A stretch of 58,802 nucleotides of DNA. Origin: Fusibacter paucivorans. Lineage in GTDB: Bacteria > Bacillota > Clostridia > Peptostreptococcales > Acidaminobacteraceae. Positions within the stretch are counted from its first letter, which is position 1, and the number at the start of each line of letters is the position of its first letter. This document shows positions 1-8,511 of the stretch, piece after piece. The notes beneath the pieces were generated by a model. That model was not told the origin of the DNA. It saw only the letters and a list, made by a program, of their open reading frames with translations, and made no database searches. The position numbers and the translations under genes were made by a program. The stretch spans positions 1 through 58,802 of the forward strand of contig NZ_JAHBCL010000028.1 of assembly GCF_018390735.1 (NCBI RefSeq), given 5' to 3'.

Positions 1-37
1 TTACGTCATAACGTGCTACAATAATCATGTTTTTGGG

Positions 38-96
38 AGCATCACTATGACGATGAACAATCTTGCTGGAAGGTCAGTCGTCTAGTGATGCTTTTT
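38..96 (+). terminator. Inverted repeat followed by a T run
   Basis: A perfect 10-bp inverted repeat (AGCATCACTA at 38-47, TAGTGATGCT at 83-92) is followed by a run of T. The 35-nt loop is long for an intrinsic terminator, so it could instead be the 3' end of a small structured RNA. No gene that it would end is visible, because the window begins just upstream. Confidence 0.4.
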
Positions 97-252
97 CTAT
101 CACCTCAATACATATATGCTACATGTATTGTAACAAATGACTACGGCAAAACAAGTGATCTATTTCATCGTGGCATTGACAAAGACAAAGAGCAAGGCAA
201 AGTCAAATCACGTGGGCTAAAACACCTTTAAAATAGCCTGAAATATAAAAGG

Positions 253-289
253 AAAGCATATAGAACGATTGTTCTGTATGCTTTTTTTT
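253..289 (+). terminator. Rho-independent terminator beside the intron remnant
   Basis: AAAGCATA and AGAAC on the left pair with GTTCT and TATGCTTT on the right around a GATT tetraloop, followed by eight T. Group II intron-like sequence begins directly at the end of the T run. This is the placement known for class C group II introns, which insert just 3' of intrinsic terminators. The upstream gene that it served is not recognisable. Confidence 0.8.
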
Positions 290-778
290 GCGCCCAGCAC
301 GGGCGCACTCTAACTGGTGTAAATCCGATATGGGGGCAAACGTTAGCCAAGAATAAGGGCGTCGTGGGTGACTGCGAATCTGAAGGAATCTGGAGGCAAA
401 AGGCTCAAAGAACGTGGTCACAAATTCTGTCGATATGCGGATGACTACAACATCTACATAAAGAGTAGGTGAGCAGGACAACGCATGATGGAAAGCGTAC
501 GAAGATTTCTAGAAAAGGAATTAAGGTTGAAAGTGAATGAAAGGAATAGCGCGGTAGCTAGTCCAATGAAACGAAAACTTATTGGATACAGTTTTTACTT
601 TGAAACGAGGCTTAAGAAACTGATTGAGAAGACTCGAGGGTGGGTGAATTATTTTAAACTAGCTGATATGTCGAATATATTGATTGATATTGATAAATGG
701 GTTCGTAGAAGGCTTAAAGCTTGTATTTGGAACACAAGGAAGCTGAATAAAATAATTGATCAGCTCCTACTCGATTAA
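288..778 (+). pseudogene. Degenerate group II intron with reverse transcriptase/maturase fragment
   Basis: Bases 290-400 read like the 5' domain of a bacterial group II intron (GCGCCCAGC start, then a CTGAAGGAAT-type block). From about 398 the sequence passes straight into the intron-encoded reverse transcriptase at RLKERGHKFCRYADD, so the N-terminal two thirds of the protein and part of the ribozyme are deleted. The YADD catalytic motif is present, but an in-frame TGA at 470-472 interrupts the frame. After it comes the maturase X domain with GWVNYFKLADM and WVRRRLKACIW, ending at a TAA at 776. I see no convincing domain V or VI downstream, so the element cannot splice or move on its own. The terminator just upstream suggests a class C intron. 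The reverse transcriptase identity is firm; the exact 5' edge is inferred. Confidence 0.85.
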
Positions 779-1103
779 AAAAAGGCACACAAATGTGGAC
801 GAAATGCGGTGAGAACAAATGGTAATTTACCATTTAGAGGCAATGGTCGTGAGCTGGGGCGCAGGGTACTCTGTTATGGCAGCGTAACCCTTCATGAGCT
901 GTTCCTGTACACTCAATGAAATTTTTTTCATTTATGAAATTGCAAAAATGAAAAATTGGACAAAATGTTCTGCTGTAAGCGTTATGAAAATCATCATATA
1001 AGGTGCTTTTCAAAAAACTTTTATGACAATTATTTCAGAGAATCCTTTTTTTTCAATAAACCCTCAATTTTTTTGAAGGCAATGGGGTGAAAGGAAAAAT
1101 AGT
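779..1103 (+). promoter_or_regulatory. Gene-free region with possible activator site (inverted repeat 924-955)
   Basis: No gene is visible here. A perfect 10-bp inverted repeat, TTTTTCATTT at 924-933 and AAATGAAAAA at 946-955, lies about 170 bp upstream of the sigma-54 promoter. That is a usual distance for the upstream activator sequence of an enhancer-binding protein. The AT-rich arms make it a candidate only. The 779-900 part may be the decayed 3' end of the group II intron. Confidence 0.4.
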
Positions 1104-1120
1104 TTGGCATGAAAGTTGCT
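1104..1120 (+). promoter_or_regulatory. Sigma-54 (RpoN) -24/-12 promoter
   Basis: TTGGCAT, five bases, then TTGCT matches the RpoN consensus TGGCAC-N5-TTGCW, with the invariant GG and GC at the correct distance. It lies about 97 bp before the first MFS start, and transcription would begin near 1132. The sigma-54 activator encoded at 12107-13531 is the obvious partner. No competing sigma-A promoter was noticed in this leader. Confidence 0.85.
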
Positions 1121-1216
1121 GAATATTAGATTGTATTAGAGCTGTCACAAATAAAAACAGCGCCACTTCTGCAGGCTGCAATAGTCGGTGGGGTGAAGAA
1201 CACTAGGAGGATTTTA

Positions 1217-2566
1217 ATGGAAAACACGAATTTTTCATCTGAGCAAAATGAATCTTATTTGGTAAAGAATCAGGGGAAGATTTTAAATGAAAACACAGGT
1301 AAATTGAAGACAGCACCAAAATATCGCTTTGTGGTATTTTCATTGATGGTGTTGCCCTATCTGTTGGTCTATGGAGGCTTACAGATTACATCATCGTTAG
1401 GCCCTGATATTATGCATACCTTTGGCTTTGAAGAAGGAGGGTTGTCATTATTTTCTTCTTTAGGAACCATGACAAAAGCAATTTTATCTGCAATCGCCGG
1501 GGGGTTAATGGTTAAATACGGTGGGAAGAGGATTGTATTGGTAGGACTTGCAGTTAGCGCTATTTCTGGTTTGCTTTATATTCTGGCTCCTACTAACTTC
1601 ACAATGCTCTCTTTCGTAAGAATTCTCCAGGGAGCCGGCGGCGGCATGATAGCGGCTTGTCTGATGTCATTAATATGTGTTTGGTTCCCCAAAAAGGAGC
1701 GCGGAACAGCCCAAAGCGCATTGACTTGCTTCTTTGGTTTAAGTGTTTCGGCAGTGACTTTTTACATCTATCTATGCGGCAACGCAGGCATTGTCTGGAA
1801 TAGGATGATCGGAATCTGGCTTTTGGTCGGCGGCGGTGTAATGCTGGTGTTGATTGCGTTTCTATATAAGGATATCGAAAAGAAATATGGCGTTGCCTCC
1901 ATTGACGATGCTCTGGAACCGCAAGACAACGAAGTGGAGGCGGTACGGGCTATCCCGATTCAAAGCTTTAAAGCACCGGAATGGGCAAATGTTATGAAAT
2001 TTCCGGGATTTTGGTTGACCATAATTATGATTTTTTTCTCCGGAGCATGTTTGTATGGCGTTGGATTCGTCATGCCTCTATTTTTACAATCAATCGGGTT
2101 TGACACTGCAGGTATCACATCAGTAATGTCGCTTGGCCCCTTGAGTAGCATTATCTTTGCTCTGCTGGGAGGTACGATCAGTGATAGGGTCTTCCACTCC
2201 AAGAGGACCGAAGTAGCGATGATTTCATACTTTGGATGTGCTGCCTTATTTATGGTCATGTTTTTTTCTGGCCACGCAACATCGGTTACGATGATGACCG
2301 TTTTGTTCTTCCTTGCATATGGAACGCTCTATTTTTCATCCGGCCCGCTATGGTGCATTCCGGCAGAGGTCGTGAGGCTAAAGGATGCGTCTAAAAACAT
2401 GGGAATATGCGTAATGGTTTCTGGATTTGGTGGTTTTGCCATGATGCTGGTTTTTGGGATTCTTATTCAATATACGTCCGCAGCAATAGGTGGCTTTTTC
2501 TTGGCCTTTTGCATGGTAATGGTTGCAGTGTGTGCGGTTATCTTAAAAAGAGCATACAGCATATAA
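1217..2566 (+). CDS. MFS transporter, OFA-like (first of a tandem pair)
   Basis: A 449-residue polytopic protein of the major facilitator superfamily, first gene of the sigma-54 unit. It has about twelve hydrophobic segments, the cytoplasmic loop 2-3 motif GGLMVKYGGKRIV and the equivalent GGTISDRVFHSKRTE in the second half. The ATG at 1217 is chosen because AGGAGG stands at 1205-1210; the GTG at 1193 lies upstream of that site. It is clearly paralogous to the next gene: both begin with (A)P-x-YRFV and both carry EKKYGV in the central loop. Family members of this type often move carboxylates, such as oxalate/formate antiporters. Here it presumably imports the substrate or exports the acid product of the downstream enzymes. 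The substrate is not readable from sequence. Confidence 0.9.
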   Translation: MENTNFSSEQNESYLVKNQGKILNENTGKLKTAPKYRFVVFSLMVLPYLLVYGGLQITSSLGPDIMHTFGFEEGGLSLFSSLGTMTKAILSAIAGGLMVKYGGKRIVLVGLAVSAISGLLYILAPTNFTMLSFVRILQGAGGGMIAACLMSLICVWFPKKERGTAQSALTCFFGLSVSAVTFYIYLCGNAGIVWNRMIGIWLLVGGGVMLVLIAFLYKDIEKKYGVASIDDALEPQDNEVEAVRAIPIQSFKAPEWANVMKFPGFWLTIIMIFFSGACLYGVGFVMPLFLQSIGFDTAGITSVMSLGPLSSIIFALLGGTISDRVFHSKRTEVAMISYFGCAALFMVMFFSGHATSVTMMTVLFFLAYGTLYFSSGPLWCIPAEVVRLKDASKNMGICVMVSGFGGFAMMLVFGILIQYTSAAIGGFFLAFCMVMVAVCAVILKRAYSI

Positions 2567-2727
2567 GTAAGAAAGTTTTTTCATTCTTTAAAAATGAAAA
2601 TATAGAAAACACGCTCAATAAATGCAATACAAGGGGAGGTGAAGCATACGTATTCCGTCACGCAAATTGCGTGCAAAAATACTCCATTGTGAGATATTTA
2701 ATTCAAAAAACTAAAGGGGGAATTTTA

Positions 2728-4005
2728 GTGAAAAATGTTGTTAAGTTGAACAAGGCACCTAGTTATCGTTTCGTAATCTGGATTGTACTGACAATAGCTT
2801 ACATCAATATTTACATGGGTATGCAGGTCATTGCTACTTACGCGACGAGTATTATTGAGGATCTTGGGGTTAGTAATACTGCAATTTCATTTATTTCCAA
2901 CGGAACCACCATTATGCTGGCTTTGTTTAGTCTCATCGGCGGTGCGATTGCAATGAAACTGGGCGGCGCTAAGAGAACCATGGTAATCGGTACCATTATG
3001 ATGCTGGTAGCCGGTATTGGCTTTTTGGCACACCCGAATACCATTACACAGCTAGTAGCGCTGAGACTGCTTCAGGGCATTGGCGCAGGTCTTGTTAACA
3101 CATTTGCCCTCGGTATCGCGCCCTGGTTTCCGGCGAAAGAAAGAGGGATTGCATCCGGTATTGAAACCGGTCTTTATGGCGTAGGTCTTGCAGGTATCAC
3201 ATTGATCTTAAGCTATTTTTCAACTCTCGGCTTGTCCTGGTCAAGTGGTATCGGAACATTTTTATGCATCGGTTCTGCACTTTGTCTGATTCTAATTCTG
3301 CTTTTCTATACGGACATTGAAAAGAAATATGGTGTATCTTCTGTCGATGAGCTTCTGGAAACGCCAAAAGAAACCACAAGCGGTTCAAACGCTGCTGATG
3401 TAGAAAACCTGCCGGGAAGCTATGGGGAAATGCTTCACTCCAAGGGATTCTGGATCTTGTTTATCCCGATCTTCGCATATTGCTACTTAGTATATAACTT
3501 AGCTTTTTCTATACCAGCCGTTATTATGGAGCTGGGATGGCCAGCAAGTACCGTTACTGCGATCACATCCGTTACCTTTGTGGGAACAATCATTGCGTCT
3601 CCGCTGGGCGGAATTATCTCGGATCGTGTATTTAAGGGCCGTCGTGCAGAGACTGTTGCCATTGCTTATTTTATTTCATTTTTGTTCATGGTACTGGTTG
3701 TAGTGGTTAAGGGGGCATCGGTAGGCACCTTCTCTCTCATGTGTATGATCGCATACTCTGGCGTTACCTTGGCGGCTGCGCCTGTTTGGGTACTTCCTGC
3801 CAGCATTTTTGCTCCTAAATTCTTTGCAAAAGGACTCGGCGTAATGCTCTTTATTACCAACATTGCTGGCGTAATTGGAATTACTATCTCGGGTGTTGTA
3901 CAAGATGCGACTGGCTCAATTATGATCAGCTATTGGATTACTGCAGGCGTAGCATTGTTAGGAAGCATTTTCGCACTTATATTTGCAAAAACGTATAAAA
4001 AATAA
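2728..4005 (+). CDS. MFS transporter, OFA-like (second of a tandem pair)
   Basis: A 425-residue inner-membrane carrier of the major facilitator superfamily. The GTG at 2728 follows AAAGGGGG at 2714-2720, and the protein then opens with the same APSYRFV signature as its neighbour. The open frame extends upstream to 2407, but that part overlaps the previous gene and lacks membrane-protein character. Loop motifs GGAIAMKLGGAKRT and GGIISDRVFKGRRAE mark the two six-helix halves. A 160-bp gap separates it from the first carrier and no terminator is evident, so both are probably on one transcript. Two paralogous carriers in tandem may divide import and export or handle two related substrates; this is inference. 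Confidence 0.9.
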   Translation: MKNVVKLNKAPSYRFVIWIVLTIAYINIYMGMQVIATYATSIIEDLGVSNTAISFISNGTTIMLALFSLIGGAIAMKLGGAKRTMVIGTIMMLVAGIGFLAHPNTITQLVALRLLQGIGAGLVNTFALGIAPWFPAKERGIASGIETGLYGVGLAGITLILSYFSTLGLSWSSGIGTFLCIGSALCLILILLFYTDIEKKYGVSSVDELLETPKETTSGSNAADVENLPGSYGEMLHSKGFWILFIPIFAYCYLVYNLAFSIPAVIMELGWPASTVTAITSVTFVGTIIASPLGGIISDRVFKGRRAETVAIAYFISFLFMVLVVVVKGASVGTFSLMCMIAYSGVTLAAAPVWVLPASIFAPKFFAKGLGVMLFITNIAGVIGITISGVVQDATGSIMISYWITAGVALLGSIFALIFAKTYKK

Positions 4006-4031
4006 CAGATTTATAGAACAGGAGGGTTTAT

Positions 4032-6014
4032 ATGGAATGTAATTATAGTCATTTATTGTCCCCTTTTAAAATTGGAAAGCTTTCGATTAAAAACAGAATG
4101 GTCGTGGCTCCCATGGGAGATGGCTATTTGGGTTTGAATGGACCGAGAGGCGAATTCAGCGATCAAGGCATCGAGTTTATGGTGGAGCGGGCACAGGGTG
4201 GATTTGGCCTGATGATTACCGGTTGCCAGTTTACTGATAACAAGGTTGAGAAAGGGGATCCAATTTCATCTCTACTTGACAATCAGGGACCGTTTATTTA
4301 TCAAGGACAGGAACTGAACGAACGCGCCGCTGCCTATGGTATGAAGATTTTTGGACAAATCAGCATGGGTCTAGGAAGAAACTACCCCGGCTTGCTGTCA
4401 AGCTCAGAAAATGAAGTATTTGACTTCCCGCATCTGACTTCTCAGGCGCTTACGGTTGAACAGATCCAGGCCAAAATTGATTGCGTGATTGAGGGCGCAA
4501 AGGTGATGCGGGCAGCCGGATTTTCCGGTGTAGAGATACATGCTCTCCACTGGGGATATTTGCTAGATCAGTTCGCCATGAGCATTACAAACAAAAGAAC
4601 TGATGAGTACGGCGGAAGCTTGGAGAACAGACTTCGTCCTTGTAAGCAAATAGTAGAGGGCGTTAAGGCGGCCTGCGGTTCGGAATATCCTGTAAGTATC
4701 AGGCTTGGAGCCAAGAGTTTTATTCAGGCTTTGAACAAGGCTGATCTTCATGGAATGCATGAGGCTGGCAGGACGCTTGAGGAGTCTGTAGAAGTAGCAA
4801 AGCTGCTGGAAAAGTATGGATATGATGTTTTGAATGTGGACGCCGGTATGTATGATTCTTTCTATTATGCCTGTTCACCAAGTTATATGCAAGATGGATA
4901 CTGTATTAACCTAGCGGCAGAATTGAAGAAAGCAGTAAATATTCCTGTTATCTGCGGCTCCGCTATGAATAATCCAGATATGGATGATGAAGCGGTTGCT
5001 CAGGGCAAGATTGATGCAGTTTCCCTTGGACGTCAGGCACTGGCTGATTCTCATTTCGTAAAAAAGCTTGAAATGGGTAAGCCGGAAAAAATTCGTCCAT
5101 GTATTGGCTGCCTTTGTTGCTTAAATAAGCTTCAAACCGGAACTCCAGTAACTTGCGCCGTAAATCCGGCATCCAGAAGAGAGCTTACGTATCATTTGGA
5201 AAAGACCATTGAACCTAAGAAGATTATGGTTGTTGGTGGTGGCGTAGCAGGTATGGAAGCTGCAAAAACCGCAAAGCTGCGGGGACATGAGGTTGAACTC
5301 TATGAAAAAGACACCCGCCTAGGAGGCGTGCTTCATGCAGCAGGGGCACATGATTTTAAACCGACTCTTCATCGCCTGATTGCGTGGTATGTCAATGAAA
5401 TCAAGGAAATGAACATTCCCGTTCATTTGGGCGAAGATATGACAGCTGAAAAAATCATTGCTAAAAAGCCGGATGTGGTAATTCTGGCACTGGGCGGCGA
5501 ACCGCTGATGCCATGTATAGACGGCATTGACGGCGACAACTGCATCTCTGCAGAGGTTATGCTAAATAAAGGAATTGATCCTGGACAGAAGGTCATTGTA
5601 GTTGGCGGTGGCCTTGTAGGCTGCGAAACTGCAATTGAATTGGCTCAAAAGGGAAAGAGCGTCACAATTGTGGAAGCTGGGCCGGCTATTCTGGCTGCCA
5701 GCAATTCAGTGCCTATTTCTTATCGCCAGATGGTGCCTGATCTGATCGAAGATCTTAGTGTTGAAGTAAAGGCAAATTGCAGAATTGAAGCGGTGAACAG
5801 TAAGGGTGCAGTCGTTCTTGATACCGAAAAGAACAAGAAGCTAGAAATCGAAGCGGATACGGTGGTTATTTCAATCGGCAGAAAGTCCATCGCTTCTATT
5901 GAGAAGGATTTGTATGGCAAGGGTATTGCTGTATACAGCTGTGGTGATATGAACCGGGTTGGACTGGTATATACTAGCGTCACTGCTGCATACGAAATTA
6001 CACGACATATTTAA
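4032..6014 (+). CDS. Old Yellow Enzyme-family Fe-S flavoprotein reductase (dienoyl-CoA/enoate reductase type)
   Basis: A 660-residue cytoplasmic enzyme built like 2,4-dienoyl-CoA reductase, 2-enoate reductase and trimethylamine dehydrogenase. Residues 1-350 form the FMN TIM barrel (LLSPFKIGKLSIKNRMVVAPM; RTDEYGGSLENR). Cys357, 360, 363 and 375 fit the C-x2-C-x2-C-x11-C site for one [4Fe-4S] cluster. From about 396 comes a pyridine-nucleotide/FAD Rossmann half (VVGGGVAGMEAAK), with a second GGG motif near 519. RBS AGGAGG at 4020. Relatives reduce activated C=C bonds with NAD(P)H or demethylate amines. Between transporters and the acyl-CoA genes, reduction of an unsaturated intermediate, or use of it as electron sink, is the likeliest role. 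The substrate cannot be assigned. Confidence 0.88.
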   Translation: MECNYSHLLSPFKIGKLSIKNRMVVAPMGDGYLGLNGPRGEFSDQGIEFMVERAQGGFGLMITGCQFTDNKVEKGDPISSLLDNQGPFIYQGQELNERAAAYGMKIFGQISMGLGRNYPGLLSSSENEVFDFPHLTSQALTVEQIQAKIDCVIEGAKVMRAAGFSGVEIHALHWGYLLDQFAMSITNKRTDEYGGSLENRLRPCKQIVEGVKAACGSEYPVSIRLGAKSFIQALNKADLHGMHEAGRTLEESVEVAKLLEKYGYDVLNVDAGMYDSFYYACSPSYMQDGYCINLAAELKKAVNIPVICGSAMNNPDMDDEAVAQGKIDAVSLGRQALADSHFVKKLEMGKPEKIRPCIGCLCCLNKLQTGTPVTCAVNPASRRELTYHLEKTIEPKKIMVVGGGVAGMEAAKTAKLRGHEVELYEKDTRLGGVLHAAGAHDFKPTLHRLIAWYVNEIKEMNIPVHLGEDMTAEKIIAKKPDVVILALGGEPLMPCIDGIDGDNCISAEVMLNKGIDPGQKVIVVGGGLVGCETAIELAQKGKSVTIVEAGPAILAASNSVPISYRQMVPDLIEDLSVEVKANCRIEAVNSKGAVVLDTEKNKKLEIEADTVVISIGRKSIASIEKDLYGKGIAVYSCGDMNRVGLVYTSVTAAYEITRHI

Positions 6015-6034
6015 TGAGATAAGGAGATATAAAG

Positions 6035-7483
6035 ATGGGAACAATAAATATAAAAGCTTATACAGAAGCGGTTATGGCAAAGGCTAGAGAAGCACAGAAA
6101 ATCTACGAAGCAATGGCATCGCAGGAATTGTATGATAAAGCAGCTCGAGCTGCGGCTAAGGCGATTTATGATGCGGCAGAGATGCTTGCGGTCGAGGCTG
6201 TGGAAGAAACTCAGATGGGGAATGTTCCGGATAAAATCGCAAAGCAGCGCGGGCTTTTGACCGGCCAATGGGCATTTGCGAAGGGCAAAAAGACTACTGG
6301 CGTTATCGGTGTAGAGCAGGGCAAGTTGGATAAAGACTGTATTATTACAATTGCAAAACCGATCGGTGTGATCTGCGCCGTGGAGCCTTCCACAAATCCT
6401 ACGGCTACGCTGGCCGCAAACTGCATGCAGGCATTAAAAACGGGTAATGCCGTTGTAATATGCTCACATCCAAAAGCGAAAAATGTATCAATCCACTGCA
6501 CTGAATTGATTCGCGATGCGATTGCAGAGATGGGGATTCCGAAAGATCTGGTTCAGTGCGTAGAGGAGCCGTCACTGGATATGACCAGCGCATTTATGAG
6601 CGCGGCGGATGTTGTTGTGGCAACCGGTGGCCCCAGCATGGTTGAAGCCGCAAATTCCAGCGGGAAGCCCTCTTTTGGCGTTGGACAGGGCAATTGTCAG
6701 GTGTGCATTGATAAGGGCATGAGTAAGGAGTTCGAAAAGTTGGCATCGTTGATGGTGCCAAATCGCTCAATGGACAATGCTGTAATGTGCACCGGTGAGC
6801 AGGGTTTTATCCTTCCATCGGAAGATTACGATGCTTTTAAGAAAGCGTTTTCCATGCAGAACGTAATGTTTGTAGAAGATGAGGCTGTGATTGACCGAAT
6901 CCGCAATGTATGCTTTGTACCGAAAGCGGATGGCAACGGTATGCGATTGAATGCTGCGATGGCCGGAAAGAGCGCGAAGGAACTTGGCGCTGTCGCGGAG
7001 CTGGAGGTACCAGATGGTGTTACACTGCTGATTTGCCGTATAAAGAGCTTTGGGGAAGCTGAAATGCTTTGCCATGAGAAACTGATGCCGGTAAGCTATG
7101 TATACACCTATGAGGGTGAATGGAAAATGGCGATTGATATCGCAATCAGCAATCTGAATATTGAAGGAATCGGTCATTCAACAGTTGTAATTTCAGATGA
7201 TAAGGACAATCAACTTTACGCTGGCCTTCAGCTGCCTGTTTGCCGTGTCATTATTAATAACAGTGATATCGCTGTGGGCGGCGGAGCTTATACCTACAAT
7301 GGTGTTTCCTATGACACTGGTACGGTAGCGACTAGCGGCGTGGGCTGCGGTTTCTGGCAAAAAAATATCCTCTGTGAAAACTTTGATTTCCTTCGTCTTC
7401 TTAACTATACGCGGATCATTTATACCGTTGAGGTGGATCAGATTCAGACGGAAGAAGAAGTCTGGAGCGAAACTGCTGAATAG
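6035..7483 (+). CDS. CoA-acylating aldehyde dehydrogenase (SucD/EutE-like)
   Basis: A 482-residue enzyme expected to convert an aldehyde plus CoA and NAD(P)+ to acyl-CoA and NAD(P)H, reversibly. The fold signatures are those of the acylating branch: AVEPSTNPTATL near residue 115, ATGGPSMVEAA near 196, and the catalytic thiol at Cys252 within NAVMCTGEQ. The C-terminal ENFDFLRLLNYTRI...EEVW resembles succinate-semialdehyde dehydrogenase (SucD) more than the EutE/PduP microcompartment enzymes. No shell-protein genes are nearby. It starts 20 bp after the flavoprotein, behind AAGGAG. It delivers acyl-CoA to the phosphotransacylase that follows. The chain length or substituent of the acyl group is unknown. 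Confidence 0.88.
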   Translation: MGTINIKAYTEAVMAKAREAQKIYEAMASQELYDKAARAAAKAIYDAAEMLAVEAVEETQMGNVPDKIAKQRGLLTGQWAFAKGKKTTGVIGVEQGKLDKDCIITIAKPIGVICAVEPSTNPTATLAANCMQALKTGNAVVICSHPKAKNVSIHCTELIRDAIAEMGIPKDLVQCVEEPSLDMTSAFMSAADVVVATGGPSMVEAANSSGKPSFGVGQGNCQVCIDKGMSKEFEKLASLMVPNRSMDNAVMCTGEQGFILPSEDYDAFKKAFSMQNVMFVEDEAVIDRIRNVCFVPKADGNGMRLNAAMAGKSAKELGAVAELEVPDGVTLLICRIKSFGEAEMLCHEKLMPVSYVYTYEGEWKMAIDIAISNLNIEGIGHSTVVISDDKDNQLYAGLQLPVCRVIINNSDIAVGGGAYTYNGVSYDTGTVATSGVGCGFWQKNILCENFDFLRLLNYTRIIYTVEVDQIQTEEEVWSETAE

Positions 7484-7511
7484 CGGCAAAGAGACAGTCT
7501 GTCGAACAAGC

Positions 7512-7547
7512 GAATTGCATCAGTAGAAATTCCAAGTAATGCAATTC
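7512..7547 (+). promoter_or_regulatory. Intercistronic hairpin between aldehyde dehydrogenase and ptb
   Basis: GAATTGCAT at 7512-7520 and ATGCAATTC at 7539-7547 form a perfect 9-bp inverted repeat with an 18-nt loop and no T run. It could be an mRNA processing or stability element, or a binding site. It is not a convincing terminator. Confidence 0.4.
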
Positions 7548-7583
7548 ACCTAGTGACAATTATAGTTGTAAGGAGCTGAAATC

Positions 7584-8486
7584 ATGTTTAGAAATGTTGA
7601 TGACATTCTGGAAATGGCCAGAAGGAGAGGTAAAAAGCGTACCGTTGCAGTGGCGGCCGCCCATCAGGAACATGTGCTGCAAGCGGTTATGCGAGCAAAA
7701 AACGACGGTTTTGTAGAACCTATTCTTATCGGCGACAAGAAAGAGATTATCCGTATTTTGACTTCTATCGGTGAGTCACTTGATGAAAAACAGATCTACG
7801 ATAAGCCTGATACGGCTGATGCGGCTAGTACGGCTGTAGATCTGATCAACAGCCGAGATGCAGATTTCATCATGAAAGGCATCATGAATACAGCGGATGT
7901 TTTGAAGGCAGTGCTGAACAAGAAAACAGGTCTTCCACACGGAAAGGTTGTGACGCATTTGGCGCTGACTGAGCTCCCGGGGTATCACAAGATGGTAGGC
8001 TTGTGTGATTGTGCCGTAATTCCATATCCTAACTTTGAACAGAAAATTGCGCAAATCGAGGCTGTAACAAATGCAATGCATAATATGGGATACGACAATA
8101 AGATGATATTCGGCGCGCTGGCAGCAGCGGAAGAATTGAATTTAAAGGTTGTAGAGTCTGTTGAAGCAGCCAAGCTAAAACAGCTGAATTTGGATGGTGC
8201 AATTACCGGATGCCGAGTCGAAGGCCCGATTTCACTGGATTTAGCGTTGAGCACTGAGAAGGCAAAGGAAAAAGGTTACTCCAGCTTCGCAGCGGGCAAT
8301 GTGGATGCACTTTTGTTTCCAAACTTAATCAGTGGTAGCGTCTATGCAAAAGCAATAGAGCTGATGGGGGCATCTCCTTTAGGTATTTTGCTTGGAGCCA
8401 GCGTTCCGATTACCATAACCTCCAGAGCCGCATCTGCAGAACTAAAATACAATTCACTCGTTGTGACATCAACATGTGTCAGATAA
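7584..8486 (+). CDS. ptb: Phosphate butyryltransferase-type phosphotransacylase
   Basis: A 300-residue enzyme of the phosphate acetyl/butyryltransferase family that exchanges CoA for phosphate, turning an acyl-CoA into an acyl phosphate. The length and the conserved KRTVAVAAAHQEHVLQAV, FIMKGIMNTADVLKAVL and VEGPISLDLALS blocks match Ptb rather than the longer Pta. ATG 7584 follows AAGGAG at 7571. It precedes a butyrate kinase, the standard partner for substrate-level phosphorylation. The acyl group need not be butyryl; the enzymes are known to be broad. Its placement in a sigma-54 operon with an acylating aldehyde dehydrogenase argues for a peripheral catabolic pathway rather than central butyrate fermentation. 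Confidence 0.9.
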   Translation: MFRNVDDILEMARRRGKKRTVAVAAAHQEHVLQAVMRAKNDGFVEPILIGDKKEIIRILTSIGESLDEKQIYDKPDTADAASTAVDLINSRDADFIMKGIMNTADVLKAVLNKKTGLPHGKVVTHLALTELPGYHKMVGLCDCAVIPYPNFEQKIAQIEAVTNAMHNMGYDNKMIFGALAAAEELNLKVVESVEAAKLKQLNLDGAITGCRVEGPISLDLALSTEKAKEKGYSSFAAGNVDALLFPNLISGSVYAKAIELMGASPLGILLGASVPITITSRAASAELKYNSLVVTSTCVR

Positions 8487-8511
8487 TAAAAAATACAGGA
8501 GTAAAACTATT

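Noticed and set aside
25-231. Open frame on the plus strand ending just before the first clear terminator
   Set aside because: It runs through the inverted repeat at 38-96, has no ribosome site and no family resemblance. It may be the decayed end of a gene but cannot be supported.
203-481. Minus-strand open frame of 92 codons
   Set aside because: It is antisense to the terminator and intron remnant, has no ribosome site and a composition typical of a shadow frame.
2407-2727. N-terminal extension of the second MFS gene
   Set aside because: It overlaps the first carrier gene and spans the intergenic region. GTG 2728 has a strong ribosome site and matches the paralog's N terminus.
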